Shown: positions 24,544 to 32,984 of the stretch, in pieces | Layout: each line of letters opens with the position of its first letter | Numbering within the stretch: position 1 is the first letter of the stretch | Assembly (NCBI GenBank): GCA_011391225.1 | Contig: JAABQY010000004.1 | Coordinates: 1-43,695 of the forward strand | Reading direction: 5' to 3' | DNA: 43,695 bases | DNA from: Desulfobulbaceae bacterium | Lineage (GTDB): Bacteria; Desulfobacterota; Desulfobulbia; Desulfobulbales; Desulfocapsaceae | The notes under the pieces: model-generated | The model's database searches: none | What the model was told of the DNA's origin: nothing | The model's input: the letters and a program-made list of their open reading frames with translations, nothing else | Position numbers and translations under genes: made by a program

Positions 24544-25533
24544 TTATTCAGCCCCTTGCTTATGCAAAAAACTAAGAAGACTATCGGCTGCAGCGGTCGG
24601 CGAAGTCTTTTTTTCTTCCACATTCTTCCTGAGCGCTGGTAAGGCTTTGCGCACATGGGGGTTGGTGTAGAACCATTGCCGTAGTCCTTCATCGAGAAGA
24701 AATGCCATCCAGTCGAGGGCTTGGGTTTTTCGTTTTTCCGCAATTTCACCGCTGAAAGTCAATTTATCGCGATGGTCCAGGATAGTCTCCCAGATTTTAT
24801 CAATTCCCTTGCCTTCCACTGCACTGCATGTAAGAACCGGGGGACTCCAGTTTGGGCTGTTGGCCATGAGCATGTGCAGAGCTGTCTGATACTCCTTCTG
24901 GGCTATTTCAGCCCGCAATAGATTGTCGCCATCGGCCTTATTGATGACAATGGCGTCCGCTACTTCAAGAACGCCCTTTTTGATTCCTTGAAGTTCATCT
25001 CCCGCTCCGGCAATCATCAGCACCAGAAAAAAATCGACCATTGAGGCGACGGTGGTTTCCGATTGGCCGACGCCAACCGTTTCGATTATCACAACATCGT
25101 AGCCGGCAGCTTCGCAGACGAGCATGGTCTCTCGGGTTTTTCTGCCGACACCGCCGAGGGTGCCGCTTGCAGGCGATGGGCGAATAAAGGCATTTGGATC
25201 AACCGCCAGTCGTTCCATGCGAGTTTTGTCACCGAGAATACTACCGCCGCTACGAGTGCTGCTCGGATCAATGGCAAGGACGGCAACCCGGTGCCCAAGT
25301 TTTGTGAGCATCGTCCCGAAACTTTCAATATATGTACTTTTTCCTGCACCAGGAACACCGGTTATTCCAACCCGGATGCCGCGGCCAGTATGAGGAAGGA
25401 GTTGGTTGACTATGGTTCGAGCAAGTTCCTGATGCTTCGGGAGAGTACTTTCGATAAGGGTAATGGTTTTGGCGAGGGTCAGTCGATCACCATTGAGAAC
25501 GCCTGTCACATAAAGCTGGGGATTATTTATCAT
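24544..25533 (-). CDS. meaB: Methylmalonyl-CoA mutase-associated GTPase MeaB
   Basis: MeaB (ArgK family) is a G3E-type GTPase that gates cobalamin delivery to methylmalonyl-CoA mutase and protects it from inactivation. The P-loop 'GITGVPGAGKST' is followed by 'AIDPSSTRSGGSILGDKTRM', the switch region 'IETVGVGQSE' and the base-specifying 'INKADGDN'. The ORF track starts at a GTG (25638), but that would run through a strong terminator hairpin after mcmA. I place the start at the ATG at 25533, giving 329 residues, close to the family norm, with 'VTGVLNGDRLTLAKTITLIE' as the usual N-terminal pattern. The ribosome site is weak. It follows mcmA, so it probably depends on read-through of the terminator or on a promoter of its own. 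Confidence 0.92.
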   Translation of the reverse strand: MINNPQLYVTGVLNGDRLTLAKTITLIESTLPKHQELARTIVNQLLPHTGRGIRVGITGVPGAGKSTYIESFGTMLTKLGHRVAVLAIDPSSTRSGGSILGDKTRMERLAVDPNAFIRPSPASGTLGGVGRKTRETMLVCEAAGYDVVIIETVGVGQSETTVASMVDFFLVLMIAGAGDELQGIKKGVLEVADAIVINKADGDNLLRAEIAQKEYQTALHMLMANSPNWSPPVLTCSAVEGKGIDKIWETILDHRDKLTFSGEIAEKRKTQALDWMAFLLDEGLRQWFYTNPHVRKALPALRKNVEEKKTSPTAAADSLLSFLHKQGAE

Positions 25534-25585
25534 TTGTTGAGAATCCAGGTTGGTAAGCCACGTCCTATAAGGATGGTTATCGTGT

Positions 25586-25626
25586 AAAAAAGCAGACTCG
25601 GCGGCACGAAAGACCGTCGAGTCTGC
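25586..25626 (-). terminator. Rho-independent terminator between mcmA and meaB
   Basis: On the minus strand GCAGACTCG pairs with CGAGTCTGC and the stem continues by four more pairs including one G-U, giving 13 pairs around a 9-base loop. Six T follow directly. It lies 15 bases after the mcmA stop codon and inside the over-long meaB ORF of the track. Confidence 0.88.
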
Positions 25627-25641
25627 CAAGGGCAGCACATC

Positions 25642-27783
25642 TTATTTAAGAAATTTTTCTTCCAGCAATGCAAGAGTTTTGTCAGCCGATTCAGGGATCG
25701 GTGTGCCCGGCCCAAAAATTGCCTTTACTCCGGCATTGTAGAGGAATTCGTAATCTCCAGGGGGGATAACTCCCCCGGCAACAACGAGAATTTCACCACC
25801 ACCGCTTTTCTTCAGTTCTTCAATCAAGGCAGGAATCAGTGACTTGTGCCCGGCTACAAGACTTGAGGCGCCAACAACATGGACATCGTTTTCAATAGCC
25901 ATTTTCGCTGCCTCTGCAGGGGTCTGGAACAACGGGCTGATGTCAACATCGAAGCCGAGGTCGGCATAGGCGCTGGCGATTACCTTAAAACCACGATCAT
26001 GACCGTCCTGCCCCATTTTGGTGACCAGGAGGCGTGGGCGTCGCCCATGTTTTTCGAGAAACACGTTGGTCCGTTGTTTTATAGCGGTCATAGCATTGTT
26101 GTCACCTTTGAATTCTGATGAGTAAGCGCCCGAGATGCAGCGGGTCGTGGCAACAAAACGGCCAAACACCGCTTCCATGGCAGTAGAAATTTCACCGACA
26201 GTGGCTCTTGCCCGAACAGCAGGAAGTGCAGTCTCAAGTAAATTGCCGCCGTTTTTCGCAGCGTTGGTCAAATCTGCAAGCGCTCTTTCGACCGCAACCT
26301 TATCCCGGCTGGCTTTGATTTCGTTGATACGGGCGATCTGTTCGTCGCGAACGGTAGCCGGCACTTCACGAACTTCGAAGTCAATTTTTTCATTGGCAAG
26401 TTTGTATTTGTTGACGCCGACTATTACATCAAGGCCTTGATCGATGCGTGCCTGTTTTCTCGCTGCGGATTCCTCAATGCGCATTTTTGGCATACCGCTT
26501 TCGATGGCCTTGGCCATCCCGCCCAGTTTTCCAATTTCATCGATTATTTTCTGTGATTCATTGATAATACTGTTGGTCAGTGATTCAAGATAATAGGATC
26601 CACCCAAGGGGTCAATGACATGACAGATCTGAGATTCTTCCTGGATGATTATCTGGGTGTTGCGGGCAATGCGGGCGGAAAAATCGGTGGGCAGACCGAT
26701 AGCTTCATCAAAGGAATTGGTGTGCAGGGACTGGGTGCCGCCAAGTGCTGCCGTCATGGCCTCGAGAGTCGTGCGAATGACGTTGTTATAGGGATCCTGC
26801 TCGGTGAGACTCCACCCCGATGTTTGGCAGTGGGTGCGGAGCATGGAGGATTTGGCATTTTTTGGGTTAAACTGGCTCATCAGCCGATACCAAAGAAATC
26901 TCGCTGCCCGCAGCATGGCGATATCCATGAAGAAATTCATGCCGATACCGAAAAAGAAAGAAAGTCTCGGGGCAAAGGTGTCAACATCCATGCCACTCTT
27001 CAACGCCGCTTTCACATACTCGACCCCATCGGCCATGGTAAAGGCGGTCTGAAGAACACTGTTGGCGCCCGCTTCCATCATATGGTAGCCGCTGATACTG
27101 ATGGTGTTGAATTTGGGCATCTCTTTTGAACAGTAAGCCATGATGTCGGAGATGATCCGCATCGATGGGGTGGGAGGGTAGATGTAAGTGTTTCTTGTAA
27201 GGTACTCTTTGAGGATGTCGTTTTGTATAGTGCCTTCCAATTTGTCGTGGGCAACACCTTGTTCTTCGGCAGCGACAATGTAGGATGCGAGAATCGGAAT
27301 TACCGCACCGTTCATGGTCATTGAAACGGACATCTGATCAAGAGGAATGCCGTTGAAAAGGATTTTCATATCTTCAACGGAATCGATGGCGACACCGGCC
27401 TTGCCGATATCGCCTGCAACCCGCGGATGGTCGGAATCATACCCACGGTGAGTAGCCAGGTCGAAGGCCACCGACAGGCCTTTTTGTCCGGCTGCCAGAG
27501 CCTTGTGATAAAAGGCATTCGATTCCTTTGCGGTTGAGAAACCGGCGTATTGGCGAATGGTCCATGGTCGCCCGGTGTACATAGTGGCCATGGGGCCACG
27601 GACATAAGGAGCCATGCCGGGGAGGGTGTTGACCGATTCCAATCCTTCAAGATCTTCGGCAGTATAAAGGGGTTTGACTTTAATACCTTCCGGGGTCATC
27701 CATGAAAGTGTTTCGACGGATTTACCCTTCATCTGCTTTTCAGCAATTTCAGTCCATTTCGGTAATTGTGGATGTTGTGCCAT
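25642..27783 (-). CDS. mcmA: Methylmalonyl-CoA mutase (single-chain, B12-dependent)
   Basis: Interconverts (R)-methylmalonyl-CoA and succinyl-CoA by a radical mechanism with adenosylcobalamin. The 713-residue protein has the substrate TIM barrel in the N-terminal part ('[21 protein letters not shown]', '[17 protein letters not shown]', '[18 protein letters not shown]') and the C-terminal B12 domain with the DXHXXG motif in '[13 protein letters not shown]', the cobalt-binding histidine being H595, plus 'GASSLVAGH' and '[12 protein letters not shown]'. It therefore represents the full catalytic chain rather than an isobutyryl-CoA-type split enzyme. AAGGAG precedes the ATG by 7 bases. It lies 60 bases after the epimerase gene and before a terminator and meaB. 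Confidence 0.97.
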   Translation of the reverse strand: MAQHPQLPKWTEIAEKQMKGKSVETLSWMTPEGIKVKPLYTAEDLEGLESVNTLPGMAPYVRGPMATMYTGRPWTIRQYAGFSTAKESNAFYHKALAAGQKGLSVAFDLATHRGYDSDHPRVAGDIGKAGVAIDSVEDMKILFNGIPLDQMSVSMTMNGAVIPILASYIVAAEEQGVAHDKLEGTIQNDILKEYLTRNTYIYPPTPSMRIISDIMAYCSKEMPKFNTISISGYHMMEAGANSVLQTAFTMADGVEYVKAALKSGMDVDTFAPRLSFFFGIGMNFFMDIAMLRAARFLWYRLMSQFNPKNAKSSMLRTHCQTSGWSLTEQDPYNNVIRTTLEAMTAALGGTQSLHTNSFDEAIGLPTDFSARIARNTQIIIQEESQICHVIDPLGGSYYLESLTNSIINESQKIIDEIGKLGGMAKAIESGMPKMRIEESAARKQARIDQGLDVIVGVNKYKLANEKIDFEVREVPATVRDEQIARINEIKASRDKVAVERALADLTNAAKNGGNLLETALPAVRARATVGEISTAMEAVFGRFVATTRCISGAYSSEFKGDNNAMTAIKQRTNVFLEKHGRRPRLLVTKMGQDGHDRGFKVIASAYADLGFDVDISPLFQTPAEAAKMAIENDVHVVGASSLVAGHKSLIPALIEELKKSGGGEILVVAGGVIPPGDYEFLYNAGVKAIFGPGTPIPESADKTLALLEEKFLK

Positions 27784-27843
27784 GTGTAACTCCTTGTCTA
27801 AAGGTATTTCATGCCCGGAAAAACGGATGAGTGCAGTAGTGGA

Positions 27844-28245
27844 TTAACGCTCGCAAAGTTCAACCAGAACGCCTCCGGTGGCCTTGGGGTGCAGGAAGGC
27901 AATCTTGGCTCCACCTGCGCCAATGCGCGGTTGCTGGTCAATGAGCTGAATACCTTTTTCTTTGAGTTCTTTTAAGGCATCTTCGATATTTGCAACTCGA
28001 AAAGCGACATGTTGAAAGCCAGTACCTTTCTTTTCGATAAATTTTGCAACCGGGCCATCAGGCGAGGTAGACTCAAGAAGTTCCACTTCACTTTCGCCGA
28101 CCGGGAAAAAAGCCGTTATAACTTTCTGAGCTTCCACCGTGTCAGTGCCTTGAAAACTCAGCCCAAGGACGTCAGACCAAAAATTTTTTCCGTCATCAAT
28201 ACTGTTGACGGCTATTCCCAGGTGATCAATTTTGAGTATTTCCAT
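27844..28245 (-). CDS. mce: Methylmalonyl-CoA epimerase
   Basis: Interconverts (S)- and (R)-methylmalonyl-CoA, joining the carboxyl-transfer step to the mutase. The 133-residue protein belongs to the glyoxalase/VOC fold: 'KIDHLGIAVNSIDDGKNFW' with the first metal histidine, 'VELLESTSPDGPVAKFI' and 'GFQHVAFRVANIEDAL' with the second, and 'GGAKIAFLHPKATGGVLVEL' with the final glutamate region. Start: GGAGG lies 7 bases before the ATG at 28245; the ORF-track start at 28314 adds 23 residues unlike the family. It lies between TetR1 and mcmA on the same strand. Confidence 0.95.
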   Translation of the reverse strand: MEILKIDHLGIAVNSIDDGKNFWSDVLGLSFQGTDTVEAQKVITAFFPVGESEVELLESTSPDGPVAKFIEKKGTGFQHVAFRVANIEDALKELKEKGIQLIDQQPRIGAGGAKIAFLHPKATGGVLVELCER

Positions 28246-28317
28246 TGTGTGCCTCCAATGCGTCAGAATTATAGCCCGTAGGGCCTTATTGAATTGATAG
28301 TCCAGTTCTTTCAAATA

Positions 28318-28929
28318 TCAAGGGGTGTGTCCTTGTTGATGTTTTTGCGGATCGACCATTCCTTGCCAAACCATTTCGAACATGACATTGGCCTGCTCGG
28401 AAAGGCTGTCTTTCTTGCCGCGGAGTATCCACATAAAAAAACTGCGCTGTACGAATCCCATAAAGAAGTCCAGCAAGGTCCCGGCTCGTACATTGGGGTT
28501 GAGGATTCCTTCCTTTTGCCCCTGGCGGAGGACATCGATCATCAGAGACATCATCCGCGGTTGATCGAAGGTTTCATCGGCCATCCAGGTCTTCATCGGC
28601 AGGGTCATGAAAACTATCCTGCCGAGACCTTCATGTCGTTCGTAGTAATCAAGCTGGAGCCAGAAAACCTTGCGCAACTTTTCCTTCAAGTTTTCTATGC
28701 CTTGGAGGTGATCGACTATACGATCGGTCAACTTACCCATCCAGATATCGACAAAGGCAAACACCAGGTGCTCCTTACTGCCGTAATGCTTGTAGATGGT
28801 GGTGAAGCTGACACCAGCCTTGGCGGCAATGTCGCGAATGGAAGCCCGGTGAAAATCCGATTCGGAAAATATTTCAAGTACAGCCTTCTCAAGTCTTGCG
28901 TGAATATCACTGCTCAATTCGTCTGACAT
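28318..28929 (-). CDS. TetR-family regulator 1 (heads the mce-mcmA unit)
   Basis: A 203-residue TetR repressor-like protein. The N-terminal helix-turn-helix reads 'ASIRDIAAKAGVSFTTIYKHYGSKEHL'; the C-terminal ligand domain contains 'WLQLDYYERHEGLGRIVFMTLPMKTWMADETFDQ'-type sequence shared almost unchanged with TetR2 at 32985-33617. The two proteins align over their length without obvious gaps, and their recognition helices differ only conservatively. I infer that both sense an acyl-CoA or similar ligand and bind the RTAACAATGTTAY palindrome. The ORF-track start at 29019 is replaced by the ATG at 28929, which has AGGA about 8 bases upstream and aligns with the TetR2 start. It is followed by mce and mcmA, with an operator copy about 180 bases upstream. 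Confidence 0.92.
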   Translation of the reverse strand: MSDELSSDIHARLEKAVLEIFSESDFHRASIRDIAAKAGVSFTTIYKHYGSKEHLVFAFVDIWMGKLTDRIVDHLQGIENLKEKLRKVFWLQLDYYERHEGLGRIVFMTLPMKTWMADETFDQPRMMSLMIDVLRQGQKEGILNPNVRAGTLLDFFMGFVQRSFFMWILRGKKDSLSEQANVMFEMVWQGMVDPQKHQQGHTP

Positions 28930-29108
28930 TGATATTGTCCTATGTGCATTTTTTGTTGTTGCAGGTGAGGTGGCAACTTTTGGGGGATCATTTGTTAATG
29001 TCAAGGCTGAGTTCCACATGCGTATAGATGTTTTTCAAAATATAAAAATATAACTGTATAAAATATCGATAGAAAAAATTATGCAGAAAAAATTGATTTA
29101 AAGCGAAA

Positions 29109-29121
29109 GTAACAACGTTAC
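29109..29121. promoter_or_regulatory. Candidate TetR operator upstream of TetR1-mce-mcmA
   Basis: GTAACAACGTTAC has two perfectly matching 5-base half sites (GTAAC/GTTAC) around a 3-base spacer. It lies about 180 bases before the TetR1 start codon, in an AT-rich leader. A degenerate copy (CTGACATTGATAT, 28923-28935, two mismatches to the copy on the TetR2 start) covers the TetR1 start codon. Confidence 0.6.
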
Positions 29122-29227
29122 CCGCATTTGTTTTAATGTATTGGCGAAGATATATCAAGAACAAACCATCTTTCCCATAGCCTTTTTTCTGGGAAATGTA
29201 CCTAAGGCGTATTGTTTTAGTCTTTAT

Positions 29228-29267
29228 CCTGGAAGGACAGCCTCTTCACTCCGGAAGTCCTTCCAGG
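29228..29267 (-). terminator. Hairpin downstream of mmdB
   Basis: CCTGGAAGGAC and its complement form a perfect 11-bp stem around an 18-base loop, 14 bases after the mmdB stop codon. The T-run after it on the minus strand is poor, so it may be a processing or stabilising hairpin, or an inefficient terminator. It separates the TetR2-mmd unit from the TetR1-mce-mcm unit. Confidence 0.55.
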
Positions 29268-29280
29268 CAATGTATCGTCG

Positions 29281-30444
29281 TCATTTACCAAAAAGTGACA
29301 GCAATACTCCTGCAGCAACCGCCGATCCTATAACACCTGCCACATTCGGCCCCATGGCGTGCATGAGGAGGAAGTTGCCGGGGTCCTCCTTTTGGCCGAC
29401 AACTTGGGAAACCCTGGCTGCCATCGGTACAGCCGAGACCCCTGCCGAACCGATAAGGGGGTTAATGGGCACCTTTAAAAATTTGTTCATGAGCTTGGCA
29501 AGCAAGACCCCACCAGCTGTACCCATAGCAAAAGCAGTTACTCCGAGAGCGAGGATTGCCAGGGTTTGCACCGTTAAAAATCGCTCGGCACTGGCGGTAG
29601 CGCCTACAGTTACCCCAAGAAAAATGGTGATAATGTTAATCAAGGCATTTTTTGAGGTGTCTTCAAGTCTGCTGACGACGCCACTCTCTCTGAACAGATT
29701 GCCAAGCATGAGCATGCCGATGAGTGTACCAGCTGGCGGCACCATGAGAGAAACCACCACTGTTACGATAATCGGAAAAAGGATGCGTTCCCGTTTACTG
29801 ACTTCACGCAGCTGGCTCATTCTGATCAACCGTTCTTTTTTAGTGGTCAGCAGTCTCATGATCGGCGGCTGAATGATAGGTACCATAGCCATATACGAGT
29901 AAGCAGCTATGGCTATAGGCCCAAGGAGATGCGGCGCGAGTTTTGACGAGAGAAAGATCGCCGTAGGGCCGTCAGCTCCGCCGATTATACCGATGGAAGC
30001 AGCCTCCTGAGCGTTAAAAAGCCCAGAACTGATAGCACCAATAAAGGTAAGGAAGATACCCAGTTGGGCGGCCGCCCCTAAAAGAAGCGATTTGGGGTTG
30101 GCGATGAGCGGCCCGAAATCCGTCATTGCACCAACACCCATGAAGATAAGCGGCGGGAAAATGCCCAGACAATCGCCCTGATAAAGATAATACAGGAGGC
30201 CACCGGGCTCGATGGTATGGATCATATTATTCTTGATTTCCAGTATCGGTGGCGCCATCATTCCGGCAAGGGGCAGATTGGTTAAAAGAACACCAAAGGC
30301 AATTGGCACGAGGAGCAGCGGTTCGAATTTCTTGACAATAGCCAGATACAGCAAAATGCACGCCACTGCCATCATAACCAGTGCTCCGGGTGTTAGAGCA
30401 AAAAAACCCGTGCTTTTAATAAATGCGAGAATTGGTTCCAGCAT
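29281..30444 (-). CDS. mmdB: Na+-translocating methylmalonyl-CoA decarboxylase, beta subunit
   Basis: The membrane subunit that couples decarboxylation of carboxybiotin to Na+ export. The 387-residue protein has about nine to eleven hydrophobic segments. Family hallmarks are '[15 protein letters not shown]', '[22 protein letters not shown]' and '[20 protein letters not shown]', where the aspartate is part of the Na+ and proton path in OadB, and '[17 protein letters not shown]'. AAGGAG lies 9 bases before the ATG, and the gene starts 13 bases after mmdC. OadB of oxaloacetate decarboxylase, MmdB and GcdB are close relatives; the adjacent MmdA-like carboxyltransferase and mutase genes favour MmdB. 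Confidence 0.93.
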   Translation of the reverse strand: MLEPILAFIKSTGFFALTPGALVMMAVACILLYLAIVKKFEPLLLVPIAFGVLLTNLPLAGMMAPPILEIKNNMIHTIEPGGLLYYLYQGDCLGIFPPLIFMGVGAMTDFGPLIANPKSLLLGAAAQLGIFLTFIGAISSGLFNAQEAASIGIIGGADGPTAIFLSSKLAPHLLGPIAIAAYSYMAMVPIIQPPIMRLLTTKKERLIRMSQLREVSKRERILFPIIVTVVVSLMVPPAGTLIGMLMLGNLFRESGVVSRLEDTSKNALINIITIFLGVTVGATASAERFLTVQTLAILALGVTAFAMGTAGGVLLAKLMNKFLKVPINPLIGSAGVSAVPMAARVSQVVGQKEDPGNFLLMHAMGPNVAGVIGSAVAAGVLLSLFGK

Positions 30445-30457
30445 GAAGATGTCTCCT

Positions 30458-30850
30458 TTATGTTCCTAATACTACGAGAATATCACCGGGGTTAACCGAA
30501 GCTCCTTGGCTGACATTCAGCTGTTTTACCACGCCGTCAGCAGGCGCCAAGATTTCGTTTTCCATCTTCATAGCTTCAAGAATCATCAGGGTATGACCTT
30601 TGGCGACGGCATCGCCGGTACTCACCTCAACCCGCAGGATTGTGCCCGGCATAGGTGCCACAATGGTTTCACCGCTGCCACTGTTTGTAACAGGTTTTGC
30701 CGGTTCAGATTTTTGCGTCACTGGAGGTTTGTCGGGTCTCGGGACTGACGCGGCTCTAGCCTCTGTCGGTCGGGAAGTGTTTCCTCCCTGCAGTTCTTCA
30801 ATACCTACCTGGTATTCATTGCCATTCACTACTACTCTGAACATTTTCAT
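30458..30850 (-). CDS. mmdC: Biotin carrier protein of methylmalonyl-CoA decarboxylase
   Basis: The 130-residue gamma subunit that shuttles carboxybiotin from the carboxyltransferase to the Na+ pump. It has an N-terminal '[17 protein letters not shown]' segment, a Pro-Ala-Thr-rich flexible hinge, then the biotinyl domain with '[17 protein letters not shown]'; the biotinylated lysine is K95 by this start. Start: the track begins at 30871, where ATG overlaps the mmdD stop (TAATG), but GAGGGAG sits 9 bases before the ATG at 30850, which I prefer. The difference is seven residues. It is located between mmdD and mmdB. Confidence 0.92.
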   Translation of the reverse strand: MKMFRVVVNGNEYQVGIEELQGGNTSRPTEARAASVPRPDKPPVTQKSEPAKPVTNSGSGETIVAPMPGTILRVEVSTGDAVAKGHTLMILEAMKMENEILAPADGVVKQLNVSQGASVNPGDILVVLGT

Positions 30851-30870
30851 TTTGACGTTCTCCCTCTTCA

Positions 30871-31278
30871 TTAAAGTCTGCTGTTCATTTGCTCGATTAT
30901 TCCCGCCCGGTTCCAGAGTGGAGAACGATCTTCAATTTTTTGGATATTTCTGATAACAATGTTATCAGCGGTGGTCTGCATTTTCATGGCAAGAACTGTG
31001 GTGATTACTGCGACAAGTTCGTTGTCATCTTGTTGTTCAACAAGTTCTGTCTTCTGCACCACTTGCGCGGCCGAGGCCGTTGTTTCCGGCTGAGCGACAC
31101 TTCGATTAATCAGTCGGTCCATCCAGGAGATGAGCACCTGGAGGATGATCAAAGCAATAAAAGTTATGCCCATGCCGAGCACGGTAGTCACCAGCCCTGC
31201 CAGAAGTTTATGGGTAAAGGATAAGGTTTTTATGGTTTCGGGATTGGCGAATTGAGCCAACAGTTCAGTTATGGTCAT
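30871..31278 (-). CDS. mmdD: OadG-family small membrane subunit of methylmalonyl-CoA decarboxylase
   Basis: The delta subunit that holds the decarboxylase complex together. The 135-residue protein has one N-terminal membrane helix ('LLAGLVTTVLGMGITFIALIIL'), a polar linker rich in Gln, Thr and Ala, and a conserved C-terminal part, 'NELVAVITTVLAMKM' and 'SPLWNRAGIIEQMNSRL', which in OadG-type proteins contacts the carboxyltransferase. GGAG precedes the ATG by 8 bases and the gene lies 15 bases after mmdA. Its coding sequence contains a 19-bp palindrome like the TetR operators. Confidence 0.88.
   Translation of the reverse strand: MTITELLAQFANPETIKTLSFTHKLLAGLVTTVLGMGITFIALIILQVLISWMDRLINRSVAQPETTASAAQVVQKTELVEQQDDNELVAVITTVLAMKMQTTADNIVIRNIQKIEDRSPLWNRAGIIEQMNSRL
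30950..30968. promoter_or_regulatory. Operator-like 19-bp palindrome inside mmdD
   Basis: CTGATAACAATGTTATCAG is a perfect palindrome apart from its central base and contains the ATAACAATGTTAT form of the operator. It lies in the 3' part of mmdD, about 100 bases before the mmdC start. It is the best-matching copy by symmetry. Intragenic control or chance are both possible. Confidence 0.45.
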
Positions 31279-31293
31279 GGTCTTCTCCGCCTT

Positions 31294-32841
31294 TTAAAGT
31301 GGAATGTTGCCGTGCTTTTTGGTAGGGCGTTTTTCCCGTTTTCCGGCCAGCATATTATAGGCGTCAATTATCCGCTGGCGGGTTGTGTGCGGTTCGATAA
31401 CATCATCGACAAAGCCGCGTTCGGCCGCCTTATAGGGGGTGGCAAATTCTGCTGCATAGTTCTCGAGGATCTTTTGTTTGGTGCCTTTTTTATCCTCTGC
31501 CGCTGCAATATCGTTTTTAAAGATGATATTTACCGCACCTTCGGAGCCCATGACAGCGACCTCCGCTGTTGGCCAGGCAAAGACCATGTCGGCGCCGAGG
31601 GATTTTGAGCACATGGCGACGTAGGCCCCGCCGTAGGCCTTTCTGGTGATGACCGTAACTTTGGGTACGGTTGCTTCACTGTAGGCATAAAGAATTTTCG
31701 CACCGTGTCTGATTATACCGCCAAATTCCTGGTTGGTGCCGGGAAGAAAACCGGGGACATCGACGAAGGTGAGAAGCGGGATATTGAAGGCGTCGCAGGT
31801 TCTGATAAAGCGGGCTGCCTTGTCACCGGCATTCATGTCCAGGCATCCCGCCATGACCTTTGGCTGGTTGGCGATAATTCCCACCGATTGGCCGTTGATT
31901 CTGGCCAGTCCGGCTATCAGGTTGGTGGCAAAATAGGGCTGATATTGCATGAAATCCCCATTGTCGACAATGGGAATGATAACGTCGAGGATGTCGTAAG
32001 GTTTGTTCGGGTTGTCGGGGATCAGGGTGTTGAGCTCGTCGATGGTCCTGTTGAGATCGTCGGTAGTTGCCTGGATCGGGGCTTTTTCCATGCTGTTGGC
32101 CGGGAGAAACTGGAGGAGCCGCCGGATGTCTTCGAGGCACTGCAGTTCCGAGTCGGCGATAAAGTGGACGTTGCCGCTGACGCTGTTGTGGGTCATGGCG
32201 CCACCGAGTTCCTCGGCGGTAACGATTTCACCGGTAACCGTCTTAATGACCTGTGGGCCGGTTATGAACATCTGCGAAGTTTTATCGACCATGAAGATGA
32301 AATCAGTCAGTGCCGGGGAGTATACGGCACCGCCGGCGCACGGCCCCATTACTGCAGAAATCTGAGGAATAACCCCTGAATAGATGGAGTTGCGGTAGAA
32401 GATATCGCCGTATCCGGAAAGGGCGTCGACCGCTTCCTGGATTCTGGCGCCACCGGAATCGTTCAGCCCGACGATCGGAGCTCCGACTTTGACGGCGCTG
32501 TCCATGGCTTTGACAACTTTTCTGGCGTGCATTTCGCCAAGTGCTCCACCGGTAATGGTAAAATCCTGGGAGAAGGCGTAGACCACTCGCCCTTCGATCT
32601 GCCCATAACCGGTGACCACCGATTCGCCTTCAAAATCAAGCTTGTCCATACCGAAACGGGTGCAGCGGTTTTTTACAAAGGCGTCAATCTCGATAAACGT
32701 TCCTTGATCAAAAAGATGAAGGAGGCGTTCTCTGGCGGTCATCTTGCCGCTGCTATGCTGTTTTTCAATCCTCTCAGGGCCTCCTCCGAGGCAGATTTTT
32801 TCTTTCTTTTTCTGTAAGATTTCCGTTTTATCCAACGACAT
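31294..32841 (-). CDS. mmdA: Methylmalonyl-CoA decarboxylase carboxyltransferase (alpha) subunit
   Basis: The carboxyltransferase that moves the carboxyl group of (S)-methylmalonyl-CoA to biotin. The 515-residue protein parallels the paralogue at 19677-21227 over its length: 'GKMTARERLLHLFDQGTFIE', '[21 protein letters not shown]', '[21 protein letters not shown]', '[19 protein letters not shown]' and the end 'TKKHGNIPL'. Genes for OadG-like, biotin carrier and Na+ pump subunits follow at 13-15-base spacing or overlap, so this copy belongs to the membrane decarboxylase. The ORF-track start at 32934 is replaced by the ATG at 32841, which has AAGGAG 9 bases upstream. TetR2 lies 143 bases upstream. 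Confidence 0.93.
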   Translation of the reverse strand: MSLDKTEILQKKKEKICLGGGPERIEKQHSSGKMTARERLLHLFDQGTFIEIDAFVKNRCTRFGMDKLDFEGESVVTGYGQIEGRVVYAFSQDFTITGGALGEMHARKVVKAMDSAVKVGAPIVGLNDSGGARIQEAVDALSGYGDIFYRNSIYSGVIPQISAVMGPCAGGAVYSPALTDFIFMVDKTSQMFITGPQVIKTVTGEIVTAEELGGAMTHNSVSGNVHFIADSELQCLEDIRRLLQFLPANSMEKAPIQATTDDLNRTIDELNTLIPDNPNKPYDILDVIIPIVDNGDFMQYQPYFATNLIAGLARINGQSVGIIANQPKVMAGCLDMNAGDKAARFIRTCDAFNIPLLTFVDVPGFLPGTNQEFGGIIRHGAKILYAYSEATVPKVTVITRKAYGGAYVAMCSKSLGADMVFAWPTAEVAVMGSEGAVNIIFKNDIAAAEDKKGTKQKILENYAAEFATPYKAAERGFVDDVIEPHTTRQRIIDAYNMLAGKREKRPTKKHGNIPL

Positions 32842-32984
32842 TGCGTTACGCTCCTTGATTGATGTTTGTCTCTTTCGATCGGTGTCGCCGTCGAAGTTTC
32901 CCCCTTTTGAAACACTCAAAGACCAGCACAGCATAGACCACCTGGTGGGGCTTTATGCCCAGTTGAGGGTGGGTACTATGGGTA

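Noticed and set aside
27784-29280. Cobalamin riboswitch upstream of the B12-dependent mutase genes
   Set aside because: I saw no B12-box-like conserved sequence in the leaders of TetR1, mce or mcmA; a covariance-model search would be needed to exclude it fully.
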